A stretch of 64,000 bases of DNA. Source: Hypericibacter adhaerens. Its GTDB lineage: Bacteria; Pseudomonadota; Alphaproteobacteria; Dongiales; Dongiaceae. The translations under genes were made by a program, and so were the position numbers. Where the stretch lies: contig NZ_CP042582.1 in the NCBI RefSeq assembly GCF_008728835.1, forward strand, positions 5,749,001 to 5,813,000, read 5' to 3'. Shown in pieces: positions 19,284 through 27,082 of the stretch. The notes beneath the pieces are model-generated. The model was not told where the DNA came from. It did no database searches and worked only from the letters and a program-made list of their open reading frames with translations. Positions within the stretch are counted from its first letter, which is position 1, and each line of letters opens with the position of its first letter.

Positions 19284-19300
19284 AGTCAATAAATTTGACT
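19284..19300. promoter_or_regulatory. palindrome AGTCAA-n5-TTGACT upstream of the TetR gene
   Basis: AGTCAA (19284-19289) and TTGACT (19295-19300) form a perfect inverted repeat with 5-base spacer taaat, flanked by GGCA and TGCC. On the minus strand its TTGACT could serve as the -35 box of the TetR gene, but no good -10 follows. It lies in the 93-base spacer between the TetR start and the next gene's stop and could be an autoregulatory site or the promoter. Confidence 0.35.
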
Positions 19301-19316
19301 CGTGCCGAGGAGCCCT

Positions 19317-20477
19317 TCACGTGTTGTAGGACCCGGCCGTCCAGCGCCGCAGCGCGCGCCAACCGGGGTCCAGCTTGGCGAAGCGGTCGAGCCCCAGGCC
19401 GTCGATCGGGACCTGGCTGCGCCCGTCGAGCGCGAGGTCGCAAATCGCCTGGCCGATGCTGGGTGCAAGGCCGAAGCCATGGCCGGAGGCGGTCGCGATG
19501 ATCATGCCGTCCGGCGCGGCGAGCCGCTCGATGATGCAGGTCTGGTCCGGTGTCACCTCGAGCACCCCGGACCAGCTGCGCAGGACCGGCGTGTTTGCGA
19601 GGCTGGGGAAGAGCTCGGCCAGACGCCGGGCAATGTTGCGGATGACCGGGGTTCCGGGCTTTGCCGGCTCGCCGGTGAGATCGACATCGACCCATTCATG
19701 CGGTCCGCCGTTGAAATGAATGTTGCCGCGGCGGGTCTGCCGAAGAGAAAGCCCGTGGCCGACCATGGCGACGTCGAACAGTCGCGGCAACGGCACCGTC
19801 ACCATGGCCTCCAGACGCACCGGAGCCAGCGGCACCGTCACGCCGACCATGGCCGCGATCAGCCCGACCTGCGGTCCGGCGCAATTGATGACGACGGGTG
19901 TCGAAATCGAACCGTTCGGTGTCTGCACCGCCCTCACCTTGCCGCCGGCGACCGTGATGCCGAGGGCCGGCGTCTGTTCGCGGATCGCACCGCCGGAATC
20001 GCGGAATGCCCAGGCGAAGGCCTGGCTCGCGCGCTGCGGATTTGCGTGACCGCCCCGGGTCGTGTGCAAACCGCCCAGGGTCTGTTCGGACAAGCAGGGC
20101 GCGATCGCCCGCGCCCCGGCACCGTCCAGCAACTGCACGGGTATGCCCGCCGCCTGCCATTGCGGGCAGATGTCCCGCAATTCGGCGAGGCGATCCGGCT
20201 CCAGGGCGACCCAGAGGCGCCCGCCGGGCAGCCATTCGGTGGGATAGCCGAGCCGTTCGTCCAAGGTCGACCAGAGCGTCTCCGCCGCCGCGGCGAGCGG
20301 CGCCTCCAGCGGCTGCTCGCCGCGCAAGCTGAGGAAGCCGGTGGCGCGTCCCGATGCCTCCCAGGCGACGCGACCCTTGTCCAGCACGATCACCTTGGCG
20401 CCCCGCTGTGCCAGCCAATAGCCGGCGGAGAGGCCCATGATGCCGGCGCCGATGACGACGGCGTCAGCCTTCTCCAC
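19317..20477 (-). CDS. FAD-dependent oxidoreductase, D-amino-acid oxidase (DadA/SoxB-like) family
   Basis: This 386-residue protein has the GxGxxG motif VVIGAGIMGLSAGYWLAQRG near its N-terminus, WEASGRATGF in the FAD-contact region, and the DAO C-terminal signature ATASGHGFGLAPSIGQAICD. I start it at GTG 20477, because GGAG lies seven bases upstream and the domain begins immediately. An in-frame ATG at 20507 would add ten basic residues. It overlaps the end of the FAD/BFD-domain gene by 14 bases. This pairing resembles the two-subunit opine/nopaline oxidases and HcnBC-type dehydrogenases, in which a DAO-like subunit pairs with a FAD/[2Fe-2S] subunit to oxidise a secondary amine or amino acid. 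Confidence 0.87.
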   Translation of the reverse strand: MEKADAVVIGAGIMGLSAGYWLAQRGAKVIVLDKGRVAWEASGRATGFLSLRGEQPLEAPLAAAAETLWSTLDERLGYPTEWLPGGRLWVALEPDRLAELRDICPQWQAAGIPVQLLDGAGARAIAPCLSEQTLGGLHTTRGGHANPQRASQAFAWAFRDSGGAIREQTPALGITVAGGKVRAVQTPNGSISTPVVINCAGPQVGLIAAMVGVTVPLAPVRLEAMVTVPLPRLFDVAMVGHGLSLRQTRRGNIHFNGGPHEWVDVDLTGEPAKPGTPVIRNIARRLAELFPSLANTPVLRSWSGVLEVTPDQTCIIERLAAPDGMIIATASGHGFGLAPSIGQAICDLALDGRSQVPIDGLGLDRFAKLDPGWRALRRWTAGSYNT

Positions 20478-22011
20478 GGCCGCTCTCCATCGCCTTCGCG
20501 CTGGCATAGCCCGGCGCCCCCTCATCCACCGGATGCAGCCAGATCGGCCAGGTTCGCCGCATCTCGTCGGTCTCCTCGCCGGCCCAAAGCACGCTGAGCG
20601 GCAACGCCCGCACGGGCGCACGGTAGGATCCTGGAACCAGCGCGGCCGGCGGCGTGCCCGCCGCCTCCGCCAGCAGCAGCAGCACCTGGTCGCGGCAGCG
20701 CTTGCCCTGGCAGTGGCCCATACCCGCGCGGGTCATGCGCTTCAGTATGTCCTGGCTGTTGCGGCTCGCGGGCGGCAATGCGCCGACGCCACCGCAGCTT
20801 TTCAGGTTGCCGGCGTTGAGATATTTCGGCGGGCTGACCTCGAGCAGCTCGCGCCGGGTCACGTCCTCGCATTGGCACACCACGACATCCATGCCACCGG
20901 CCTTGACCAGGGAGCGGAGCCAGTGACCGGCCGCCGCGAGGACAGAGTCGCCGCCGGCGACAGCGAGCGCCTCACCCTCCGCAGCCACGTTCCGGCCCTC
21001 GGCCGCTGCGACGGCGCGGGCCGCGCGGCGTCCCTGCTCGGCGGCGATTCCCGGGTCGAGATGCATCGGTTCCGCGACGCCGGCGCCATCGCCGGCCACG
21101 TAGACATTGGCGATCGAACTGCGGAACGAGGCGTCAAGCACCGGAGCCCAGCCGCCGCGGGCCGCGTCGAACGCGATGCGGCAGCCCGTGAGAGACGCGA
21201 GCTCGACATTCGGCACCGCGCCGAACGCCATGCAGACCGTGTCGCAAGCGATCTCCTGCGCCGAGTCCCGCACCGGGTTCGTCGCGGCATCGACGGCCAC
21301 CAGGCGCACCGCGCACACCTCCTGCTCGCCGAGTGCCCGCTCGATGGTGTGCCCGGTGTGGAACGAGACACCCGCCTGCGCCAACTCGGCGGCCAAGGCG
21401 GCATCGCCGCGGATCGCCGGCGCCGCTTCCACGAGCGCGGCCACCGTCACGCCCTTCTCCAGGGCAAGTTTCGCGGTGCGCAAGGCGATGTTGCCGGAGC
21501 CGAGGATCACCATGCGGCTCCCCGACAGGGCCTGGTAACGGTCGAGCAGCGCCGCGGCTCCGTTGGCACCGAGCACGCCGGGCAACTGCCAGCCGGGAAA
21601 GGAGAGGACGAGATCGCGCGACCCCGGCGCCAGGATCAGGTGATCATATTCGATCAGCCAGGAGCGCTCGCCGTCGGCGAGGCCAAGCTGCGGCGCGGCC
21701 AGGTGCGTGCTGTTCGCCCCCGGCCGATAGCTGCCCCAGATGCAGGTCCCGGTCAGGATTTCGACGCCAGCCTCGAGGCATTCCAGCAACGGTTCGTTGG
21801 CGCCGAGCACACGCTCGCCGATGGTGGCGGCATCGTCCAGCACCGCGGCGAGCCGCGCGCCATAGAAGTAGGGCGCATCGAGACTCATCGCCTGGAGACC
21901 CTGCGGATGCTCATCGATCAGCGTGACCTTCAGTCCAAGCTGCGCCGCCTCCAGCGCGGCGGCACAGCCGGCAACGCCGGCGCCCACCACAATCAGCTGT
22001 TCCTTGGCCAT
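20464..22011 (-). CDS. FAD/NAD(P)-binding oxidoreductase with BFD-like [2Fe-2S] domain (HcnB/OoxA/SoxA-like)
   Basis: This 515-residue protein has an N-terminal FAD motif VVGAGVAGCAAALEAAQLG, a second nucleotide site MVILGSGNIALRTAKLA near residue 170, and a C-terminal bacterioferritin-associated-ferredoxin-like domain with Cys in VVCQCEDVTRREL, KSCGG and GMGHCQGKRCRDQ (about 405-465). This is the arrangement of the large subunit of opine oxidase, HcnB and sarcosine oxidase alpha C-terminal regions. The start is ATG 22011; a GTG at 22017 is possible. Its tail overlaps the DAO-like gene, so the two probably form one enzyme. Electrons could pass to the adjacent ETF. Confidence 0.87.
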   Translation of the reverse strand: MAKEQLIVVGAGVAGCAAALEAAQLGLKVTLIDEHPQGLQAMSLDAPYFYGARLAAVLDDAATIGERVLGANEPLLECLEAGVEILTGTCIWGSYRPGANSTHLAAPQLGLADGERSWLIEYDHLILAPGSRDLVLSFPGWQLPGVLGANGAAALLDRYQALSGSRMVILGSGNIALRTAKLALEKGVTVAALVEAAPAIRGDAALAAELAQAGVSFHTGHTIERALGEQEVCAVRLVAVDAATNPVRDSAQEIACDTVCMAFGAVPNVELASLTGCRIAFDAARGGWAPVLDASFRSSIANVYVAGDGAGVAEPMHLDPGIAAEQGRRAARAVAAAEGRNVAAEGEALAVAGGDSVLAAAGHWLRSLVKAGGMDVVVCQCEDVTRRELLEVSPPKYLNAGNLKSCGGVGALPPASRNSQDILKRMTRAGMGHCQGKRCRDQVLLLLAEAAGTPPAALVPGSYRAPVRALPLSVLWAGEETDEMRRTWPIWLHPVDEGAPGYASAKAMESGRGEG

Positions 22012-22017
22012 CTCCAC

Positions 22018-22992
22018 CTAACCCTGCGTCGCACGCAGCTCCCGGACCCGCGCAGTAAAGGCTGGAACGATCTCCTTGGCATCGCCGACCACGCCGAACC
22101 GCGCGACGCGGAAGATGCTCGCCTCTTGATCCTTGTTGATGGCCACGATCGCCCTGGCGCCCGTCAAGCCCGCCAGATGATGCACGGCGCCGGAAATGCC
22201 GATCGCGAGATAGAGATCGGGGCTGACCTTCTGGCCGCTGAAACCGATCTGCTGCGAATGCGGTACCCAGCCGAGTTCCACCACGGCGCGCGTGGCGCCA
22301 ACGGCGGCGCCGAGCGCGGTTGCCGTCGCCTCGACCAGATGCCAGTTTTCCTTGGCACCAAGCCCGAGTCCTCCGGAGACGATGATCTTGGCCGATTTCA
22401 GACGCGGTCCGGCCGCGGCCGATTCCGGCTTTTCCTCGATCAGGGCGACGCGCGACACGAGATCCGGGACCGCGACCGGCATGATCGGGACGCAGGCCGC
22501 CGTCGTAGGCACGGGAGCAAAGGCACCCGGGGCGAGGGTCGCAAAGCGCAGCGGTCCATCGACCTCGTATTCCGCCTGGACCGCGCCGCCGCATACCGGC
22601 CGGGTCGCGATCAGGGTACCGCCCTTGAAGGCGAGCCCGGTGCAGCCGGTCGCCAGCGGAACGCCAAGGCGTCCGGCAAGCAGCGGCACCCATTCGGCCG
22701 TCTCCGCCGTTTGCGGGAACAACACCAGATCCGGCGCCGCGCGCCCGATGATCGCCGCCGCCGCCGCCGCATGTCGCTCCGCGATATAGGGGGTGAGTTG
22801 CGGGTGATCCGAGACAAACAGTCCCGAAAGGGCGGCTCTGGCGAACAAGCCCGCCGCCGCGGCAAGATCGTGTCCGATCAGCGCGCCCTGGACGGGTGTC
22901 TGTCCAACCGCCTGTGCCGCCGCGACGGCTTCCAGCGTTGCGCCGGCGAGTTCCCCATCGGAGAGCGAGCCGAAAACCAGGATCCCCGCCAT
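22018..22992 (-). CDS. etfA: electron transfer flavoprotein subunit alpha
   Basis: This 324-residue protein has the C-terminal FAD domain typical of EtfA: IVSGGLGLGAKENW, then the signature VPHSQQIGFSGQKVSPDLY, AIGISGAVHHLAG and INKDQEASIFRVARFGVVGD. Its ATG shares one base with the EtfB stop (TGATG). ETF accepts electrons from acyl-CoA dehydrogenases and related flavoproteins. Placement beside a dedicated dehydrogenase pair suggests a pathway-specific ETF. No ETF:quinone oxidoreductase is in the window. Confidence 0.95.
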   Translation of the reverse strand: MAGILVFGSLSDGELAGATLEAVAAAQAVGQTPVQGALIGHDLAAAAGLFARAALSGLFVSDHPQLTPYIAERHAAAAAAIIGRAAPDLVLFPQTAETAEWVPLLAGRLGVPLATGCTGLAFKGGTLIATRPVCGGAVQAEYEVDGPLRFATLAPGAFAPVPTTAACVPIMPVAVPDLVSRVALIEEKPESAAAGPRLKSAKIIVSGGLGLGAKENWHLVEATATALGAAVGATRAVVELGWVPHSQQIGFSGQKVSPDLYLAIGISGAVHHLAGLTGARAIVAINKDQEASIFRVARFGVVGDAKEIVPAFTARVRELRATQG

Positions 22993-23783
22993 CAGATCAT
23001 TCCTTCCTGGCGCAGGCGGTCGGCCAGGGCGACCCCGGCAGCCGCGGCCGACGGGGCGGCAATCAGCTCGGCGCGGCTCTCCGGCATCGGCGAGACGGAA
23101 AGGCGCCGCAGGATGAGCGCCGGCATGGGTGGCTCGATACCGAGATCGGCCGCCGACCAGGTCGGAATTTCGGCCTTCTTCGCCAGCATCACGCCCTTCA
23201 AGGGTGCAGGCCGTGGCTTGTTGATCTCGTTGGAGACCCCGAGCACCGCCGGCAGCATGACTTTGAGACGCTGCGTCGTCCCGTCGCCGATCCGCTCGAC
23301 CGTCGCACCGCCGGCCGCGTCGATTGTGAATCCCTTTACGGGCGTGATGACCGGAAGATCGAGCAGCGCCGCGAGGCGTTGCGGCACCTGACCGGCATCG
23401 GTGTCGGACGCCTGGCGGCCGGCGAGGATCAGATCCACCGGCGCGAGCTTGCGGATGGCGGCGGCAAGCAGCGCCGCCGTCGCCGCGCTGTCCGCGGCAA
23501 GGCCAGTGGGCCCGGCGATCAGAACCGCGCGGTCGCCACCCATCGCAAAGGCGCGGCGTAGCGCGGCCTTGACGGACTCGTCGCCGATGCTGAGCAGGGT
23601 GATGCTGCCGCCGTGCTTCTCCTTGAGCATGACGGCAGCTTCGACGGCATTGGCATCGTAGCCGTTCATGACCGGGCTCATGCCGGCGAGCGGATCCAGC
23701 GATCGCCCGTCGTCGGATATCCGCAGCTGCACCGCGGGCGTGTTCGGGTCGAGGACCTGCTTCAGGGCAACGACAATATGCAT
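22992..23783 (-). CDS. etfB: electron transfer flavoprotein subunit beta
   Basis: This 263-residue protein begins MHIVVALKQVLDPNTP and contains the EtfB regions MNGYDANAVEAAVMLKE, LAGRQASDTDAGQVPQRLA and the signature-like LPAVLGVSNEINKPRP. It pairs with EtfA encoded immediately downstream. The gene starts 22 bases after the stop of the citrate-synthase-like gene in the same leftward operon. The C-terminal AMP-binding tail is shorter and more Ala-rich than in housekeeping EtfB. Confidence 0.95.
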   Translation of the reverse strand: MHIVVALKQVLDPNTPAVQLRISDDGRSLDPLAGMSPVMNGYDANAVEAAVMLKEKHGGSITLLSIGDESVKAALRRAFAMGGDRAVLIAGPTGLAADSAATAALLAAAIRKLAPVDLILAGRQASDTDAGQVPQRLAALLDLPVITPVKGFTIDAAGGATVERIGDGTTQRLKVMLPAVLGVSNEINKPRPAPLKGVMLAKKAEIPTWSAADLGIEPPMPALILRRLSVSPMPESRAELIAAPSAAAAGVALADRLRQEGMI

Positions 23784-23805
23784 GGTCCGGATTCCGCCGT
23801 GAGGG

Positions 23806-24627
23806 TCAGTTCCCGGTCCAGCCGGCGGCCTTGAGATCGGCGACGAGCTCGCGGCGCGGCCGCGCGTACTCCACCGTCTCGTCCGGCACGGTCCGGATGC
23901 GCACCTTGCTTTGCAGCTCCTCGGAGATATGGGCGATCACCCCGGGCATGCTGGACATCAGGGCGATGCCGGTCATCTCCGCAGGGGTGAAACCCATCTG
24001 CGCCAGGATCGCTGCCATCATGCCGACTTCGTTGATCACGATCTCCGGCTTGCCGGTCTTGGCCGTGAAGGCTCTGTGCAGCGCCTCATACCAGTCGCAC
24101 AATGGCCCCCAGCAGCCCTCCGCCTGGGCGATGCTCTTCAGCTTCTGCGCCCGCGGATCCGTGAAGCGGAAATTGGGATGGCCGAACCCCGGGACCCGCC
24201 GGCCGGCGGCGCGAAGCCGGTCGATCTCCGCCGCCGCCGCGGTGTCGTCGGCGCCACTCGCCTGCCCGGCGGCGGCAAAGCTCTCCGCAATGAACCGCCC
24301 GGCATCGTCCGGCGCCAGGGTGTATTCCCCGACCGAGAGAATGGCGGTGGCGAGGCCCGCCGTCATCGAAGGATTGGCCGAAACACAGTAGCGGGCGGCC
24401 ACGGTCCCGGGCTTCTTCAACGCATAGTCCAGGACCGAGCACAGGATCGCGTCCATCATCCGGGCCTCGCCCGGCTTCGGCAGCCTGCCACGGATCAGCA
24501 AATAGGCGGCGGCGGAGAAGGAAAGCCGTCCGATCAGGTCGCCGAGGCTATAGCCCCGGATGAAAACGTCCGCGGCCTCCACGTCGCTGACCGCCGTGCT
24601 CCAGGACCGCTTGCCTTGTCCGTCCAT
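23806..24627 (-). CDS. short citrate synthase-like / citryl-CoA lyase-like protein
   Basis: At 273 residues this is much shorter than citrate synthase (about 430) and close to stand-alone citryl-CoA lyases. Recognisable blocks are RGYSLGDLIGRLSF, the His block RRVPGFGHPNFRFTDPRAQKL (equivalent to citrate synthase GHxVYK) and the C-terminal PGVIAHISEELQ. The HGGA block that carries the first catalytic His in citrate synthases reads VGEYTLAPDD here, and the segment expected to contain the catalytic Asp reads VINEVGMMAAIL. The chemistry may therefore differ from citrate formation or cleavage. GAGGA precedes the ATG by four bases. It is the first gene of the leftward operon with etfBA. Confidence 0.8.
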   Translation of the reverse strand: MDGQGKRSWSTAVSDVEAADVFIRGYSLGDLIGRLSFSAAAYLLIRGRLPKPGEARMMDAILCSVLDYALKKPGTVAARYCVSANPSMTAGLATAILSVGEYTLAPDDAGRFIAESFAAAGQASGADDTAAAAEIDRLRAAGRRVPGFGHPNFRFTDPRAQKLKSIAQAEGCWGPLCDWYEALHRAFTAKTGKPEIVINEVGMMAAILAQMGFTPAEMTGIALMSSMPGVIAHISEELQSKVRIRTVPDETVEYARPRRELVADLKAAGWTGN

Positions 24628-24697
24628 GTTTTCCTCGATATCCGGCGCCAGCCGTCCGGGCGGCGCTTACTCTTGCCTGGCATTTTCCCTAGCATAG

Positions 24698-24734
24698 TTA
24701 GACCAGTCGGTATACAAAAAAGACCTATCAGTAT
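24698..24734. promoter_or_regulatory. two candidate TetR operator copies between the citrate-synthase-like and NMO-like genes
   Basis: TTAGACCAGTCGGTATAC (24698-24715) and AGACCTATCAGTAT (24721-24734) lie in tandem in the divergent spacer 24628-24776. On the opposite strand they read ATACCGACTGGTCT and ATACTGATAGGTCT, which align with the sites at 8451-8510 and 16875-16892. The first contains the imperfect palindrome ACCGACTGGT. The stretch is strikingly AT-rich compared with its surroundings and probably covers both transcription starts. Confidence 0.6.
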
Positions 24735-24776
24735 AAGAGACCCTGCCACGATTGAGCCAGGGAGGAGAGAGACGCG

Positions 24777-25895
24777 ATGATGCGGACCCCCGTCACCGAG
24801 ATGTTCGGCATCGAGTTGCCGGTCTTCGCCTTTTCGCATTGCCGGGACGTGGTTGTGGAAGCCTCGCGGGCGGGCGGAATGGGGGTGCTGGGGGCCGCCT
24901 GGATGACGCCGGACGAGCTGGAAGTCGCCCTCAAATGGATCGACGAGAAGATCGGCGGCAGGCCCTATGGCGTCGACCTGGTGTTCCCGGGCACCTTCGC
25001 CGCCGACGCCGATGAGGACGATCCCCAGCGGCTGGTCCCGCAAGGGCATCGGGACTTCATCGGCAAGGTGATCGACCGCGCGCAGATCCCTCCGCTCCCC
25101 GCCGAAGACGCCGCGCAATTCAACCGCGAAAACGCCGCCAAGATGCGCATGACGCCGCTGGAGAGCGAGCGAGCGCTGGAGATCGCGCTGCGGCATCCGG
25201 TGAAGTTCGTGGTCGGCGCGATGGGCGTGCCGCCGAAGCATGTCATCGATCGCGTCCATGCCCGCGGCATCAAGGTCGGCGGCCTGATCGGCGCGGTGAA
25301 GCACGCGGTGAGGCAGCGCGATGCGGGCGTCGATGTGCTGATCGCCCAAGGCAGCGAGGCAGGCGGCCATGTCGGTCGGATTTCCTCCATGGTGCTCTGG
25401 CCCCAGGTGGTCGACGCGGTGGCGCCGCTGCCGGTGCTGGCGGCCGGCGGCATCGGCCGAGGCCGACAGTTCGCCGCCGCCATGGCACTGGGTGTCGCCG
25501 GCGTCTGGTGCGGATCGATCTGGCTTGGCACCCGCGAAAGCGAGCTCAACCCGGAAATGAAGCAGCGCATGTTCGGTGCGGCGTCGGAGGATGCCGTGGT
25601 CAGCGAGGCCCTGACCGGCAAACCCTGCCGCATCCTGAAGAGCGCCTATACCGAGGCCTGGGACCAGCCCGGCGCGCCGAAACCGCTGACCTTCCCGCTT
25701 CAGTCGATCCTGGTGGGCGAGCCGCTGCGCCGCGCCGAACGGGCGCATCGTCTCGACTACTGGACCTATGCCGTGGGCCAGATCGTCGGCGACATGAAGT
25801 CCGAGACCTCGGTCCGGCAGATCTTCGCCGATCTTCTGACAGAGTATGTCGCCGCCGTCGATCACGTGACAGAGCTGACCGCCGAAGCAGAGTAG
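24777..25895 (+). CDS. nitronate monooxygenase-like FMN protein (2-nitropropane dioxygenase family)
   Basis: This 372-residue TIM-barrel flavoprotein has the family blocks TEMFGIELPVFAFSHCRDV, SRAGGMGVLGAAW, VLIAQGSEAGGHVG (FMN phosphate and catalytic region) and PVLAAGGIGRGRQFAAAMALG. The His of EAGGHVG is the residue used by bona fide nitronate monooxygenases, but the family is heterogeneous and includes enoyl reductases. A strong GGAGGAGA precedes the ATG pair at 24777/24780. It is divergent from the etf operon and upstream of the SucCD-like genes, with which it may be co-transcribed. Confidence 0.85.
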   Translation: MMRTPVTEMFGIELPVFAFSHCRDVVVEASRAGGMGVLGAAWMTPDELEVALKWIDEKIGGRPYGVDLVFPGTFAADADEDDPQRLVPQGHRDFIGKVIDRAQIPPLPAEDAAQFNRENAAKMRMTPLESERALEIALRHPVKFVVGAMGVPPKHVIDRVHARGIKVGGLIGAVKHAVRQRDAGVDVLIAQGSEAGGHVGRISSMVLWPQVVDAVAPLPVLAAGGIGRGRQFAAAMALGVAGVWCGSIWLGTRESELNPEMKQRMFGAASEDAVVSEALTGKPCRILKSAYTEAWDQPGAPKPLTFPLQSILVGEPLRRAERAHRLDYWTYAVGQIVGDMKSETSVRQIFADLLTEYVAAVDHVTELTAEAE

Positions 25896-25906
25896 GCCGC
25901 GCGAGG

Positions 25907-25920
25907 ACAGTCGGCATACC
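25907..25920. promoter_or_regulatory. weak further copy of the shared motif before the SucC-like gene
   Basis: acagtcggcatacc in the 39-base spacer differs from the 24698 site core (agtcggtatac) at one base over 11. It may be an internal operator or chance. Listed because of its position directly ahead of the SucC-like start. Confidence 0.25.
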
Positions 25921-25934
25921 ATTCCCACAAGCCC

Positions 25935-27080
25935 ATGCTGCTGCTGGAGCATCAAGGAAAGGGACTCCTTCGCCGGCATGGAATTGCCACGCCTCACGGC
26001 ATGCCGGTGGCGAACGCAGCGGCGCTCGACCAGGCGCTCCGCACCCTGCCGCCGCACCTCGTGCTGAAGGCACAGATCTTCGGCGGCGGCCGCGGCAAGG
26101 GTGGCGGCATCGCCTTCGCGGCGACCGCGGACGAGGCGAGCGCGGCCTATGCCGCTCTACGGAATCGGGCAATCAACGGCCTGCCGGTGGAATCCGTGCT
26201 GATCGAGGAACGGATCGACCACCTTCGGGAGCGCTATGCCGGGCTCGTGATCGACTCCGGCGAGATCCGGCTCCTGTTCGGGCGCGCGGGCGGCGTCGAG
26301 ATCGAGGAGATCACGGCGCGAGATCCTGGAAATCTCGCCGGTTTCGCGGTGGATCCGATCGACGGCCCGGCTTCCGGCTCGTTCGCCGACTGCTTCGACC
26401 GGCTCGGCTTCGCGTTGGAATATCGCGGGGAATACGAGGCGATCGGCCGTGCGCTCTTCGCGCTGGCACGAAGCTGCGACGCCACCACGGTGGAGATCAA
26501 TCCCCTGGTCGAGCTGCCGCAGGGTCGATTGCTCGCGCTCGACGCCCGCGTCTTCATTGACGACGACGCGCTCGGCCGTCAGGCGGAACTGGCCGCGCTG
26601 CGGCCGCACCAGGCCGCAATGTCGTCAGCTCGAAGCGACGTGGCCGGCCTGCGCTTCAAGGATAATCCGGCCGGAGGCACGATCGGGCTGATCGGCCTCG
26701 GCGGCGGCCTCAACGTGACGCTGATGGACTGGATCGCCGAGAGCGGCGAGCAGGTTGCGCGCCTGGTGGATATCGATCCGGCGATCGGCGCCGGCCGCGC
26801 CGCCGAGGGGTTTGCGGCCGCGCTCGCCGCTTTCGACGAGGACAGTGCCATCCACGCGGTGCTGCTCAACATCATTACCTGCGGCTATCGCCTGGATGAG
26901 ATCACCGCAGCCCTGCTGCCGGCGCTCGCGGCGCGGAACGGCAAGGCCAAGCCCGTCATCCTGCATCTTCGCGGCAATGCGGGGGCGCGGACGCCGGCGA
27001 TGCTGGCGCACGCGGGGTGCCTCAACAGCGCCTCGATCGCAGCCGCGGTCGCCGACGTCATCGCCGCCGCGCGGGCATAG
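25935..27080 (+). CDS. SucC-like CoA ligase beta subunit (ATP-grasp)
   Basis: This 381-residue protein resembles the beta subunit of succinyl-CoA synthetase and its malate-CoA ligase (MtkA) and citryl-CoA synthetase relatives. The ATP-grasp part shows HQGKGLLRRHGI at the N-terminus, LVLKAQIFGGGRGKGGGI, the Mg-binding TTVEINPLVELP near residue 195, and the C-terminal ligase domain with IGLIGLGGGLNVTLMDWI, where succinyl-CoA synthetase has GAGLAMATMD. Overall sequence is divergent (NIITCGYRLDEI for NIFGGI), so the acid is probably not succinate. Start ATG 25935 lacks a clear ribosome binding site. It pairs with the SucD-like gene two bases downstream. Confidence 0.85.
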   Translation: MLLLEHQGKGLLRRHGIATPHGMPVANAAALDQALRTLPPHLVLKAQIFGGGRGKGGGIAFAATADEASAAYAALRNRAINGLPVESVLIEERIDHLRERYAGLVIDSGEIRLLFGRAGGVEIEEITARDPGNLAGFAVDPIDGPASGSFADCFDRLGFALEYRGEYEAIGRALFALARSCDATTVEINPLVELPQGRLLALDARVFIDDDALGRQAELAALRPHQAAMSSARSDVAGLRFKDNPAGGTIGLIGLGGGLNVTLMDWIAESGEQVARLVDIDPAIGAGRAAEGFAAALAAFDEDSAIHAVLLNIITCGYRLDEITAALLPALAARNGKAKPVILHLRGNAGARTPAMLAHAGCLNSASIAAAVADVIAAARA

Positions 27081-27082
27081 AC

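Noticed and set aside
20437-23391. A 984-codon open frame antisense to the etf and FAD/BFD genes
   Set aside because: It is an artefact of GC-rich codon use: no domain, Arg/Gly/His-rich composition, and the opposite strand encodes well-recognised proteins throughout.
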